From Alkalimonas mucilaginosa (GTDB lineage Bacteria; Pseudomonadota; Gammaproteobacteria; Enterobacterales; Alteromonadaceae): 64,000 nucleotides of DNA. The position numbers were made by a program, and so were the translations under genes. The stretch covers positions 60,050-124,049 of the forward strand of contig NZ_JAUGZK010000010.1 in NCBI RefSeq assembly GCF_036327005.1, given 5' to 3'. The notes under the pieces were generated by a model, which saw only the letters and a list, made by a program, of their open reading frames with translations, did not search any database and was not told where the DNA came from. This document shows positions 44,321 to 53,140 of the stretch, in pieces. Numbering within the stretch: the stretch's first letter is position 1; the number at the start of each line of letters is the position of its first letter.

Positions 44321-46135
44321 CTACTTGCTATGCAGCTGCTGGTAAATGGTTTCTGCCTGTTGCCGGGATATTCCCGGCACCTTGCTCAATTCTTCAACGC
44401 TGGCCTGCTGTACTCCTTGCAAACCACCCAAAAATTGCAACAAAGCTTGCCGGCGTTTACTGCCGATGCCGGGGATTTGCTCCAGAGGGCTTTTGAGCAT
44501 GGCTTTGCCGCGTTTTGTGCGATGCCCCGTAATGGCAAAGCGATGCGCTTCATCACGTATTTGCTGAATTAGGTGCAGCGCCGGGTGATCAGCCGCCAGA
44601 TTGATAGCTGGCTGGCCAGGGATCACTAAGGTTTCCAGACCAGGTTTACGCCCTTCGCCTTTGGCCACTCCCATCAACAGCGGCACCCGGGCAAAATTTT
44701 TCCCACGGAAAAAATCAATGGCGCGCTGCAATTGGCCCTTGCCACCATCGATCAAGACCAGATCGGGCAATAAGCTTTCGTCAGTCAAATTGCCATAGCG
44801 CTTGTGTAAGGCAAAGTCCATAGCTGCATAATCATCGCCTGCAGTAATACCTTTGACATTATAACGCCGATACAGAGTTTTATTGGCCCCATGTCCATCA
44901 AACACCACGCAAGAAGCAATGGTTTCCTGGCCCATGGTGTGGCTAATATCAAAGCATTCCATCTGGTTTATTTCAGCATTGGGCTGGAACAGCGTATTCA
45001 GTGCCTGATAACCAAACTGCACTTTCTGGCTCTGGCTAACTTTGCCATCACAGGCGGTCCGGGCATTTTTGCTTGCCAGTTCCAGGTAACGGGCTTTTTC
45101 ACCTCGCCGGGCCAGGCTCAGCCGTACTTTACGGCCGGCCAGCTCACTGATGGCGGTTTGCAATGCCTCGGCACCTTCCGGTAGCTCACTAAGTACAATG
45201 TCTTTCGGCACTTGCTGGCCTCCCATGCGCTGCAGGTAAAACTGCATCAGAAAAGCCGGTAAGATGTCCACTGCCATGGTATTGGCCGGTAATTTAGGAA
45301 AATAGGTTTTGCTGCCAATTACTTTGTGCTGGCGAATAAAAAGCACATGAACAGCCGCAACACCATGTTGGAAACAAAAACCAATGACATCCATTTCTTC
45401 ATGATCACCACTGACCGACTGCTGCTCTTGCACACGCCTGAGAGCCTGAACCTGGTCGCGCAGTTGGGCAGCTTTTTCAAAAGCCAGTTGCTGACTGGCC
45501 TGCTCCATCTGCTGCACCAAATCTGCAATCACTTGCTGATCTTTACCGGTTAAAAACAGCCGGGCCAACCGAACTTGCTCTTGGTAATCGGTATCGGAGA
45601 TTTTGCCAACACAAGGCGCAGAGCACAGCTTCAGCTGATATTGCAAGCAAGGCCGGGTGCGGGACTGATAAAAACTGTCTTCACACTGGCGGATTGGGAA
45701 AATTTTCTGCATCAGCTTCAGACTTTGCCAAACAGCACCAGCATTAGGGTAAGGGCCAAAATACTGGCCAGGCACAGAGCGCGCTCCACGGTGTGACATT
45801 AAACGTGGATGTTTGTGGCTGGTCAGAATGATGTAGGGATAGGACTTATCATCCCGTAATAAGATATTGTACTTGGGGCGGTGCGCCTTGATCAGATTGT
45901 TTTCCAGCAACAGAGCTTCTGTTTCACTGTGCGTCAGTGTCAATTCGACCTGAGCAATCTGACTGACCAAAGCTCTGGTTTTGATGCTGTCGACCTGGGC
46001 ACGGAAATAGCTGCTAAGCCGCTTTTTCAAGTTCTTGGCTTTACCAACGTAGATCACCACACCTTTGGCGTTCAACATCCGATAAACGCCAGGTTGCTGC
46101 GGCACGCCCGACATAAAACTTTTGGCATCAAACAT
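44321..46135 (-). CDS. uvrC: excinuclease ABC subunit C
   Basis: A 604-residue nucleotide-excision repair nuclease (E. coli 610). The N-terminal GIY-YIG domain makes the 3' incision (PGVYRMLNAKGVVIYVGKAK). The central UVR motif (about 200-235, QVIADLVQQMEQASQQLAFE) binds UvrB. The C-terminal RNase H-like nuclease (MECFDISHTMG, then LVLIDGGKGQ) makes the 5' cut, and tandem helix-hairpin-helix motifs end the protein (IPGIGSKRRQALLQFLGG, KVPGISRQQAETIY). It follows uvrY by 38 bp and precedes pgsA. Confidence 0.97.
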   Translation of the reverse strand: MFDAKSFMSGVPQQPGVYRMLNAKGVVIYVGKAKNLKKRLSSYFRAQVDSIKTRALVSQIAQVELTLTHSETEALLLENNLIKAHRPKYNILLRDDKSYPYIILTSHKHPRLMSHRGARSVPGQYFGPYPNAGAVWQSLKLMQKIFPIRQCEDSFYQSRTRPCLQYQLKLCSAPCVGKISDTDYQEQVRLARLFLTGKDQQVIADLVQQMEQASQQLAFEKAAQLRDQVQALRRVQEQQSVSGDHEEMDVIGFCFQHGVAAVHVLFIRQHKVIGSKTYFPKLPANTMAVDILPAFLMQFYLQRMGGQQVPKDIVLSELPEGAEALQTAISELAGRKVRLSLARRGEKARYLELASKNARTACDGKVSQSQKVQFGYQALNTLFQPNAEINQMECFDISHTMGQETIASCVVFDGHGANKTLYRRYNVKGITAGDDYAAMDFALHKRYGNLTDESLLPDLVLIDGGKGQLQRAIDFFRGKNFARVPLLMGVAKGEGRKPGLETLVIPGQPAINLAADHPALHLIQQIRDEAHRFAITGHRTKRGKAMLKSPLEQIPGIGSKRRQALLQFLGGLQGVQQASVEELSKVPGISRQQAETIYQQLHSK

Positions 46136-46173
46136 TACAATCTACCACCAACGGCAATCAACACCGCATGCTG

Positions 46174-46818
46174 TCAGGCTTTGGCTATATCAATCATGCC
46201 GTGCCGTAAGGCCAAATGCGTTAACTCGACATCGCCATTGATTGATAGCTTTTCAAACATTCGGTAACGATAAGAATTGACCGTTTTGGCACTGACATTC
46301 AACTGAGTAGCGATATCATTCACTTTCTCACCACGAGTAATCATCAACATGATTTGCAGCTCACGGTCAGACAACTCATCGAAAGGATTCTGCCCCTGAT
46401 GGTTTAGTTTACTCAGCGCCATCTTCTGCGCCACCTCATCCGAGATATGACGCACACCAGAATGCACCTTACGGATCGCAGAAACCATTTCTGATGGTGC
46501 GGCATTCTTCGAAATAAAACCCGCCGCACCAAGCTGCATCACTTTGGTTGGCACCGGTTCTTCACAGGTCACTGAAAGCGCCAGCACTTTGACATCCGGA
46601 CAAAAGTGCAAAATACGCTTGGTTGCTGTCATCCCCCCCATACCGGGCATGTTCATATCCATCAACACAACATCTAGCGTATGTTGGCGACAAAAATGCA
46701 GAGCTTCTTCGCCGGTACCAGCTTCGCCTATCACCTTGATACCACGCTCATCCTTTAGTATGCGACTGATGCCAGTCCGAACAAGCTCGTGATCATCGAC
46801 AATAAGTACGTTAATCAA
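46174..46818 (-). CDS. uvrY: response regulator UvrY/GacA
   Basis: A 214-residue NarL/FixJ-type regulator. In the receiver domain VDDHELVRTG holds the acidic pair, the phospho-acceptor is the aspartate of VLMDMNMPGMGG, and the switch residues are near LALSVT and FISKNAAP. The C-terminal LuxR-type helix-turn-helix has LSDRELQIMLMITRGEKVNDIATQLNVSAKTVNSYRYRMFEKL in pieces. It responds to BarA/GacS and drives Csr small RNA genes. The start is read as TTG (MINVLIVDDHE), as in E. coli uvrY, because GGAG lies 7-8 bases upstream; a GTG 18 bases earlier lacks this. Confidence 0.95.
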   Translation of the reverse strand: MINVLIVDDHELVRTGISRILKDERGIKVIGEAGTGEEALHFCRQHTLDVVLMDMNMPGMGGMTATKRILHFCPDVKVLALSVTCEEPVPTKVMQLGAAGFISKNAAPSEMVSAIRKVHSGVRHISDEVAQKMALSKLNHQGQNPFDELSDRELQIMLMITRGEKVNDIATQLNVSAKTVNSYRYRMFEKLSINGDVELTHLALRHGMIDIAKA

Positions 46819-47009
46819 GCTGCTTCTCCGCTTCACTGGTTTAGTTATTATTTATAGGCATAGCATAGCCGAGAACAGCTATAAACTCGACCAATTCACC
46901 ACTTTGGATACAACAATTCGGTGCTGTAATAATGCGGAGGCTAGTCTGCCAGATTGGTGAACAAGATGGAATCAAAAATTGGGGTAGGAACTGCAATGGG
47001 TAGAAAAAA

Positions 47010-47100
47010 TGGCGGAGGGAGAGAGATTCGAACTCTCGGTGGGCTATTAACCCACGCCGGTTTTCAAGACCGGTGCATTCAACCGCTCTGCCATCCCTCC
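47010..47100 (-). tRNA. tRNA-Ser (UGA), copy 1
   Basis: A 91-nt class II tRNA with acceptor GGAGGGA/TCCCTCC, anticodon loop CTTGAAA giving TGA, long variable arm (GTGGGTTAATAGCCCAC) and encoded CCA. Identical to 47172-47262. Confidence 0.97.
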
Positions 47101-47171
47101 GGCATAATCCAATACGGCATTGGAGGCTAATGTACACTTCACTTTTCCAAACTTAGCCAATCAGGAAAAAG

Positions 47172-47262
47172 TGGCGGAGGGAGAGAGATTCGAACTCTCG
47201 GTGGGCTATTAACCCACGCCGGTTTTCAAGACCGGTGCATTCAACCGCTCTGCCATCCCTCC
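47172..47262 (-). tRNA. tRNA-Ser (UGA), copy 2
   Basis: 91 nt, identical in sequence to the copy 71 bp away. E. coli has a single serT at the corresponding place near yccA. The 214 bp between this tRNA and yccA are presumed to hold divergent promoters; none was assigned. Confidence 0.97.
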
Positions 47263-47476
47263 AGCGAGGCGTATACTAATCAGTTTGCTGCTGAAAGAAA
47301 AGTTCTTTTTGTCATTCTTGCCTCTAGCCAGCCAATTTTTAGCCAATTTGCTTTTTTCAAGCATGCTTTGCAACGGAATCACTAGAGGTTCGGGAACTTA
47401 GCAGGTATGATAGTTATCAAAGCATTAACTCAATCTGGTTCTGTTCTATCACACAACCAAATGTAAGGAGACCTGT

Positions 47477-48142
47477 ATGTCGTACAGAGAAACCCATACC
47501 ATTAGCTCGGCGAGCCGTGGTGTTGAAATTAATAAGGTACTGCGCAATACCTATTTCCTGCTCGGCATGACGCTGGCAGTCAGCGCCATTGCTGCGGTGT
47601 TTGCCATGGCATTAAATATTTCGCCTATGGCATCGCTGGTCTGCATGATTGCTGGCTTTGTGCTGCTGTTTGTAGTCAACAAACAAGCAGATAAAGCCAG
47701 CGGTATTATCTGGGTATTTGCCTTCACCGCTCTGTTTGGCGCATCGTTAGGCCCAATGCTGAACTACTACGTTGGACTGGCCAATGGCCCAAGCCTGATT
47801 ATGCAAGCTTTAGCAGGTACGGCAGTGATTTTCTTCTCACTCTCTGCCTATGCCCTGACTACCCGCAAAGATTTTTCCTTTATGGGTGGCTTTCTGTTTG
47901 TTGGCTTGATTGTGGTGTTGCTGGCGATACTGGCGAATTTGTTCCTGCAAATTCCGGCGATCTCACTGGCCATCAGCTCAGCGGTAATCCTGATCATGTC
48001 GGGTCTGATTCTGTTTGACACCAGTCGAATCATCCATGGCGGTGAAACCAACTACATCCGCGCCACCGTTGCGCTTTACCTGAACATCTTTAATATTTTT
48101 GTTCACTTGCTAAGCCTGCTTGGTGTGCTGAATAACGACTAA
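47477..48142 (+). CDS. yccA: Bax inhibitor-1 family inner membrane protein YccA
   Basis: A 221-residue protein with seven hydrophobic helices. The opening NKVLRNTYFLLGMTLAVSAI, GASLGPMLNYYV, ALTTRKDFSFMGGFLFVGL and the C-terminal DTSRIIHGGETNYIRATVALYLNIFNIFVHLL are BI-1/YccA signatures. In E. coli YccA binds and restrains FtsH (HflB) and is itself a substrate. The ribosome site AAGGAG is 8 bases upstream. The location beside tRNA-Ser and tus genes is conserved. Confidence 0.94.
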   Translation: MSYRETHTISSASRGVEINKVLRNTYFLLGMTLAVSAIAAVFAMALNISPMASLVCMIAGFVLLFVVNKQADKASGIIWVFAFTALFGASLGPMLNYYVGLANGPSLIMQALAGTAVIFFSLSAYALTTRKDFSFMGGFLFVGLIVVLLAILANLFLQIPAISLAISSAVILIMSGLILFDTSRIIHGGETNYIRATVALYLNIFNIFVHLLSLLGVLNND

Positions 48143-48186
48143 AACACAGCCAATACAGACGCTTTGTCGTTGGCTTATTTTCCAGT

Positions 48187-48218
48187 AAAATGCCTCCCTG
48201 ATGTGAGGCATTTTTTTT
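48187..48218 (+). terminator. rho-independent terminator after yccA
   Basis: An AAAATGCCTC / GAGGCATTTT stem, 8-base loop and eight T. It is just 9 bp before the tusD start codon, so tusDCBE may depend on read-through or on a promoter inside this short gap. Confidence 0.92.
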
Positions 48219-48227
48219 GAGGCCGTG

Positions 48228-48590
48228 ATGACTACCTTTGCCCTGCTGCTTACTGAGTCCCCTTTTGCCGGCCAGGCCTTTCAAAGCTGCCTGCGCTTTG
48301 CCAAAGCAGCCGTTCTAGCAAACCATCAGGTGGAACACATTTTTTTGTACCAAAATGCTGTACTGGCTGCCAGTGCGGCTATCGACTTACCCTCGGATGA
48401 GCCCAACGCAGCCGCTTTGCTGGCAGATTTTTGCCAGCAACAGCGCATTCCTTTATTGTTCTGCAGCACTGCGGCAGAAAAACGAGGCCTCAGTCTGCAG
48501 CCAGGCCAGTTGAACGCTGGTTATCAACTGGCTGGCCTGGCCGAGCATGCCATGCGGCTAAGCCAATGCCACCAACTGGTGCAATTCTGA
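48228..48590 (+). CDS. tusD: sulfur relay protein TusD
   Basis: A 120-residue DsrE-fold subunit. FALLLTESPFAGQAFQSCLRFAKAAVLANHQV at the start and IPLLFCSTAAEKRGL, which carries the active cysteine equivalent to E. coli C78, identify TusD. With TusB and TusC it forms the hexamer that takes persulfide from TusA and passes it to TusE for tRNA 2-thiouridine synthesis. ATG at 48228 is preferred over the GTG codon just before it, since GAGG would be only 2 bases from the GTG. The stop codon overlaps the tusC start. Confidence 0.94.
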   Translation: MTTFALLLTESPFAGQAFQSCLRFAKAAVLANHQVEHIFLYQNAVLAASAAIDLPSDEPNAAALLADFCQQQRIPLLFCSTAAEKRGLSLQPGQLNAGYQLAGLAEHAMRLSQCHQLVQF

Positions 48591-48952
48591 TGAGCCAACC
48601 AACGTTAATCTGGTTACAAAGCAGCCCTTACAACAGCAGTGCGGCCCGTGAAGCACTGGATTATACCCTGGCACTGGCTGCGGTCGATTGCCCGGTGCAG
48701 CTGCTACTAAGCGGCCCGGCTGTCTGTCTGCTGCTGCCCAATAACGATTTTAGCGCGGCGCTGCAATTAAAAGACTGTAGCAAATTGCTGGGTTTATTGC
48801 CGCTTTACGATTTAGCTGCCCCTTTAGTCTGTCAGGATAGTCTGCATCAATACCAAATCGATCCAAAGCAGCTCCATCATGCGATCACACGACTTTCCAG
48901 GCAGCAATTGGCTGAGCGGTTGGCGCTGTGTCAGCAAGTCGTCACTTTTTAA
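48590..48952 (+). CDS. tusC: sulfur relay protein TusC
   Basis: A 120-residue DsrF/TusC-like protein starting MSQPTLIWLQSSPYNSSAAREALDY. LALAAVDCPVQLLLSG and LLPLYDLA match the family. It has no catalytic cysteine equivalent to TusD and is thought to be structural in the TusBCD hexamer. The ATG shares one base with the tusD stop codon (TGATG). Confidence 0.9.
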   Translation: MSQPTLIWLQSSPYNSSAAREALDYTLALAAVDCPVQLLLSGPAVCLLLPNNDFSAALQLKDCSKLLGLLPLYDLAAPLVCQDSLHQYQIDPKQLHHAITRLSRQQLAERLALCQQVVTF

Positions 48953-48968
48953 CAGGATATTCCCTGCC

Positions 48969-49235
48969 ATGAAATTAGTGCACTGGATCTACCCCGAGCT
49001 ACCAGCACAGGCCTTGCTATCACAGCTGGCCCCGCAGGATCTGTTGCTGCTGCGCCAGGATGGCTGTTACTCTCTGTTGCTGGACTGGCCCCAATTACCT
49101 TGCCGTTCATTGGTGCTGGCTACGGATCTTAAAGCGCGAGGCCTTAACGTAAAAGCAGCATGGCAGTCTATTGAAGATAGTGTCTGGGTGGAACTGGCGG
49201 CTCAGGCTTCACAGGTGGTGCTATGGCCGAAGTAA
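48969..49235 (+). CDS. tusB: sulfur relay protein TusB
   Basis: An 88-residue DsrH-like protein (MKLVHWIYPELPAQ), with LAPQDLLLLRQDGCYSLL and LATDLKARGLN, the third subunit of the TusBCD complex. AACAGGA precedes the ATG. Its 3' end overlaps tusE by 13 bp, in agreement with a single operon. Confidence 0.88.
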   Translation: MKLVHWIYPELPAQALLSQLAPQDLLLLRQDGCYSLLLDWPQLPCRSLVLATDLKARGLNVKAAWQSIEDSVWVELAAQASQVVLWPK

Positions 49236-49558
49236 TGCTAAACGGGCAACAGATCCCATTGGATAAACACGGCTACCTGGCTGATTTATCACTTTGGAGC
49301 CATGCACTGGCCGAATACTTTGCCAATGAAGAAGGCATTGAGCTGACTGAAGCGCACTGGGAGGTGCTTCATTTTGTGCGGGATTTTTATCAGGAGCATC
49401 AAACCTCACCTGCCATCCGGCTGCTGGTGAAAGCCATGGCACAACACTATGGGCCTGAAAAGGGTAGTAGTAAGTATCTGTTTATGCTGTTCCCGGATGG
49501 CCCTGCTAAACAGGCAACCCGAATTGCCGGCCTGCCCAAGCCTGCCCGCTGCCTTTAG
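49223..49558 (+). CDS. tusE: sulfurtransferase TusE (DsrC family)
   Basis: A 111-residue DsrC/TusE protein. DKHGYLADLSLWSHALAEYFA, LTEAHWEVLHFVRDFY and the C-terminal swinging arm KPARCL with the persulfide-carrying penultimate cysteine are diagnostic. It accepts sulfur from TusD and gives it to MnmA for s2U34 of Glu, Gln and Lys tRNAs. It is in the operon tusDCBE, whereas E. coli keeps tusE apart next to yccA. Confidence 0.95.
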   Translation: MAEVMLNGQQIPLDKHGYLADLSLWSHALAEYFANEEGIELTEAHWEVLHFVRDFYQEHQTSPAIRLLVKAMAQHYGPEKGSSKYLFMLFPDGPAKQATRIAGLPKPARCL

Positions 49559-49612
49559 TTGTAGCGCAAACAAACTGTGTTATCTGTGCGACCGGGCCAG
49601 TGCTGCGACACT

Positions 49613-49807
49613 TTAAAAGCTGTCGCGCACTATACCAATCACCGCTTCAAGGAAAAACAAGGCGGCAATCAATACCACTCCAAGCAGCAGCAAGCGATAC
49701 AACCAAAAACGGATCCGGGCAGGCGTTTTCAAATCAGGTGCTGTCGGCCGCAGTCGCCTTGAACTGCTGGCCTTTATAGGATGCTCCTTAACCGACTTGG
49801 AGGGCAT
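49613..49807 (-). CDS. small single-span membrane protein
   Basis: A 64-residue protein: a basic N-terminal half (SSSRRLRPTAPDLKTPARIR) and one transmembrane helix (LLLLGVVLIAALFFLEAVIG) near the C-terminus. It starts 16 bp after serS on the same strand, with AGAGG about 10 bases upstream. No family is recognised. The convergent tusE gene ends 54 bp away. The hydropathy pattern and position make it plausible, but it is short. Confidence 0.5.
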   Translation of the reverse strand: MPSKSVKEHPIKASSSRRLRPTAPDLKTPARIRFWLYRLLLLGVVLIAALFFLEAVIGIVRDSF

Positions 49808-49823
49808 GCTAAGCTAGCCTCTA

Positions 49824-51122
49824 CTACCCTTTAGCCTTTAGCACCGCCTGCCCTTGCATATAAGGCTGCAGTGCCGTAGGTACCCGAATGGATCCATCGG
49901 CTTGTTGGTAGTTTTCCAAAATAGCCACTAAGGTTCGGCCTATGGCCAGACCCGAGCCATTTAAGGTATGCAGCAGCTCTGGTTTTTTACCTTCAGCCAG
50001 CCGGAAGCGAGCCTGCATACGACGGGCCTGGAAGTCTCCCATATTGCTGCAGGATGAAATTTCACGGTAGGTATTTTGTGCTGGCAACCAGACTTCCAGA
50101 TCGTAGGTTTTACAGGCTCCAAAGCCCATATCACCGGTGCAGAGCAGCATCACCCGATAAGGCAACTCGAGCAGTTGCAACACCCGCTCGGCATGCGCAG
50201 TAAGCTCTTCCAGCGCCTGCATCGAGTGATCCGGGTGCACCAATTGGACCAGCTCAACTTTATCAAACTGATGCTGACGAATAAGGCCACGGGTATCCCG
50301 GCCATAAGAGCCGGCTTCACTGCGAAAACACGGCGTATGGGCGGTCATTTTAACCGGCAATTCAGCCAAATCAAAAATGGTATCGCGAGCCAGGTTGGTC
50401 AGCGGTACTTCCGCCGTTGGGATTAAAGCCATGCCCTGACCTTCTTCGGTGGCAGGCTTGGTATGAAACAAATCACCACCAAATTTTGGCAGCTGGCCGG
50501 TACCATAAAGGCTGTCATGATTGACCAGGTAAGGCACGTACATTTCGGTGTAGCCATGTTCATTGGTATGCAAATCGAGCATAAATTGCGCCAGTGCACG
50601 ATGCAGCCGCGCCAGTTGACCACGCATCACCACAAAGCGTGAACCAGCCACCTTGACTGCACTTTCAAAGTCCAGCCCCTTATCCAGTGCTTCGCCTAAA
50701 TCAACATGATCTTTTGGCTCAAACTCAAATGAGCGTGGCTCAAGGTGACGACGTACCTCAACATTGGCCGCTTCGTCTGCTCCCACCGGCACGGAGGCGT
50801 CCGGCAAGTTGGGAATACTCAGGCTGATTTGCTCCAGCTCGGCCAATAACTGATCCAGCTCGGTTTTGGCGGTATCCAGTTGCTCGCCCAGGCCGGAGAC
50901 CTCCTGCAGCAAAGGCGCAATATCTTCGCCACGGGCTTTGGCCTGACCAATCTCTTTCGAGCGGCTGTTGCGTTGATTTTGTAACTCCTGGGTCCGCACC
51001 TGCAAGTCACGCCGGCGCTCTTCAAGTTGACTAAGCGCAGCCACATCCAGGCTAAAGCCCCGGCCGGCCAGGCGCTCTGCCGTGTGAGTTAATTCGGTTC
51101 GTAAAAACTTAGCATCCAACAT
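49824..51122 (-). CDS. serS: seryl-tRNA synthetase
   Basis: A 432-residue class II synthetase (E. coli 430). The N-terminal antiparallel coiled coil (about 30-100) grips the long variable arm of tRNA-Ser. The catalytic core has TAEVPLTNLARD, motif 2 at FRSEAGSYGRDTRGLIRQHQFDKVEL (in two parts), EISSCSNMGDFQARRM, and motif 3 at LNGSGLAIGRTLVAILEN. It serves the tRNA-Ser genes 2.7 kb away, among others. It follows rarA as in E. coli. Confidence 0.97.
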   Translation of the reverse strand: MLDAKFLRTELTHTAERLAGRGFSLDVAALSQLEERRRDLQVRTQELQNQRNSRSKEIGQAKARGEDIAPLLQEVSGLGEQLDTAKTELDQLLAELEQISLSIPNLPDASVPVGADEAANVEVRRHLEPRSFEFEPKDHVDLGEALDKGLDFESAVKVAGSRFVVMRGQLARLHRALAQFMLDLHTNEHGYTEMYVPYLVNHDSLYGTGQLPKFGGDLFHTKPATEEGQGMALIPTAEVPLTNLARDTIFDLAELPVKMTAHTPCFRSEAGSYGRDTRGLIRQHQFDKVELVQLVHPDHSMQALEELTAHAERVLQLLELPYRVMLLCTGDMGFGACKTYDLEVWLPAQNTYREISSCSNMGDFQARRMQARFRLAEGKKPELLHTLNGSGLAIGRTLVAILENYQQADGSIRVPTALQPYMQGQAVLKAKG

Positions 51123-51184
51123 AATGGTTCAAACTTCCCATTAAAAGGCCAGTCAGGCCAACCAAAAAGAGATAGGTTATTGTA

Positions 51185-52531
51185 TCATTCCCGATACCGT
51201 TTGTTCGGACTTTGTGCATCTAACTGCTGCAAATAACGCATTTTTTCAGCCAGTTGCTTTTCCAGTCCGCGCTCGGTCGGCTGATAGACTTGCAGCTCGC
51301 TCAATGCCGCAGGCAAGTAATTTTCGCCAGCGGCATAGGCACCCTCTTCATTGTGTGCATAACGATACTCTGCACCCAGCCCCATTTCCTGCATCAATTT
51401 GGTGGGGGCATTTCTCAGATGATACGGCACCTCATGATCCGGCTGCTCACGCACCAGACGTCGCATTTGCTTAAACGCTGCATACAGCGCATTGCTTTTT
51501 GGGGCCAGTGCCAGATATACAGCAGCCTGAGCGATAGCCCGCTCCCCTTCAGCCGGCCCTACCCGCTGAAAGGTATCCCAGGCATTCAGTGCCAGGGTTA
51601 GGGCTCTGGGATCGGCATTGCCGATATCTTCACTGGCAATCGCCAGCAAACGCCTGGCAACATAGAGCGGATCGCCGCCGCCCTCCAGGATACGGCAATA
51701 CCAGTACAAAGCAGCATCTGGGGCAGAGCCGCGCACCGACTTATGAAAAGCCGATATCAAGTCATAAAACTGATCACCCTGATTATCAAAGCCTGGCAGC
51801 TTGCGCGGTACCAGTTGACGCACCAGCTCCGCTGTAACCGGCTGTTGAACGCCAGCAGCTGAGCTGTACTCGGCTATCAATTCCAGCAAGTTTAATAACT
51901 GCCTGGCATCACCACCGGCCAACAACAACAATATGGCTTCCGCCTCGTCGCTCAGGCTCAGTTTCAAGGCCCCTAACCCCAAAGCAGTGTCGGTTAAAGC
52001 ACGCTGGATCAGTGGCTTTAAATCCTCGTCAGTCAATTTGTTCAGTATGCAAACCCGGGCCCGGGATAAAATCGCATTGTTCAGCGCAAAGGACGGGTTT
52101 TCAGTGGTCGCACCGATAAACACTATGGTACCGTCTTCAATGAAAGGTAAAAACGCATCCTGCTGGCTTTTGTTAAAGCGGTGCACCTCATCCACAAACA
52201 GCAAGGTACGCTTTTGCCATTGCAATTGCCGCTCTTTGGCTTGCTGAATGGCATCGCGGATCTCTTTGATGCCCGATGTGACAGCCGATAACTTACACAG
52301 CTCCGCTTCTGCGTGGCGGGCAATAATTTCTGCCAAAGTCGTTTTCCCTGTACCGGGAGGCCCCCATAAGATCAGCGAAAAGACCTTGCCTTGTTCAATA
52401 GCCTGACGCAATGGCAAACCTGGAGCAAGCAAATGCTGCTGCCCCACGTAATCTGCCAGGCTCTGTGGCCGCATTCTGGCGGCCAGAGGACGAACATCGT
52501 CGTTAAAGTCGAAATTCAGTGTCGACACCAC
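51185..52531 (-). CDS. rarA: replication-associated recombination protein A (MgsA)
   Basis: A 448-residue AAA+ ATPase (E. coli 447). Walker A is LWGPPGTGKTTLAEII, Walker B LLFVDEVHRFNKSQQD, sensor 1 FIGATTENPSF. YDLISAFHKSVRGSAPDAALYWYCRIL and the C-terminal tetramerisation region follow. It acts at stalled replication forks with SSB. The start is a GTG with AAGG 6 bases upstream; a second GTG follows directly. It is 3 bp downstream of lolA. Confidence 0.96.
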   Translation of the reverse strand: MVSTLNFDFNDDVRPLAARMRPQSLADYVGQQHLLAPGLPLRQAIEQGKVFSLILWGPPGTGKTTLAEIIARHAEAELCKLSAVTSGIKEIRDAIQQAKERQLQWQKRTLLFVDEVHRFNKSQQDAFLPFIEDGTIVFIGATTENPSFALNNAILSRARVCILNKLTDEDLKPLIQRALTDTALGLGALKLSLSDEAEAILLLLAGGDARQLLNLLELIAEYSSAAGVQQPVTAELVRQLVPRKLPGFDNQGDQFYDLISAFHKSVRGSAPDAALYWYCRILEGGGDPLYVARRLLAIASEDIGNADPRALTLALNAWDTFQRVGPAEGERAIAQAAVYLALAPKSNALYAAFKQMRRLVREQPDHEVPYHLRNAPTKLMQEMGLGAEYRYAHNEEGAYAAGENYLPAALSELQVYQPTERGLEKQLAEKMRYLQQLDAQSPNKRYRE

Positions 52532-52534
52532 AAC

Positions 52535-53140
52535 TTACCTTTGATCGTCAATATCAACATCCGCCGGAGGCTGAAACTGAAACAACCCGGCAGCAAAGCC
52601 TGCATCTGTGGGCACTGCCTTAAACACGAAAATACTGCGCTGACCATTTAGATCCAGCACCTGCATACGACTTAACTGATCATTGCTAAAGTTCAGTTGC
52701 AAATACTGCACCGGGCTGGCCGGGTCATCGGCCTCGATTCGGTAACCATCCTCGTGTTCAGTAATGCGGTATTGCTGCCACAAACTGGCATCATCAGACA
52801 TCAATAGGGTAAAAGGGGTGCGCTCCAGCTCGGCCCTGGCATCATAAATGCTGACTTGCTCCAGCAGCTCATGGTAATACCACAGCGTTTCACCATCGCC
52901 AACAAACAGAATGGGTTCAGGCAGTTCCATCTGAAAACGGAACTTGCCAGGCTGCTGCAACCAAAGCTCGCCTTCCCCCTGCTGCACCAGTTGCTGTTGC
53001 ATATCAAATACCTGCTGTTCAAAGCTGGCGTGAAAGTGCGGCATACGGCTAAGTTGCTGTTGCAGCGATAGCGCGGCCTGCTCATTAGCAAACACTGCCG
53101 GACTGAAGAAAATAGCCACAGCCAGTACAAAACGTTTCAT
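52535..53140 (-). CDS. lolA: outer-membrane lipoprotein carrier protein LolA
   Basis: A 201-residue periplasmic chaperone. The signal peptide is MKRFVLAVAIFFSPAVFA. The mature part has FHASFEQQVFD, GELWLQQPGKFRFQMELPEP, GDGETLWYYHELLEQVSIYD and LQLNFSNDQLSRMQVLD, the LolA pattern. It shuttles lipoproteins such as BamC from LolCDE to LolB. The ATG shares one base with the ftsK stop codon (TGATG); a TTG codon before it is not needed. Confidence 0.95.
   Translation of the reverse strand: MKRFVLAVAIFFSPAVFANEQAALSLQQQLSRMPHFHASFEQQVFDMQQQLVQQGEGELWLQQPGKFRFQMELPEPILFVGDGETLWYYHELLEQVSIYDARAELERTPFTLLMSDDASLWQQYRITEHEDGYRIEADDPASPVQYLQLNFSNDQLSRMQVLDLNGQRSIFVFKAVPTDAGFAAGLFQFQPPADVDIDDQR

Noticed and set aside
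47010..47262. The tRNA-Ser pair as an integration (att) site
   Set aside because: No integrase gene or genomic-island content adjoins it; both sides are conserved housekeeping genes.
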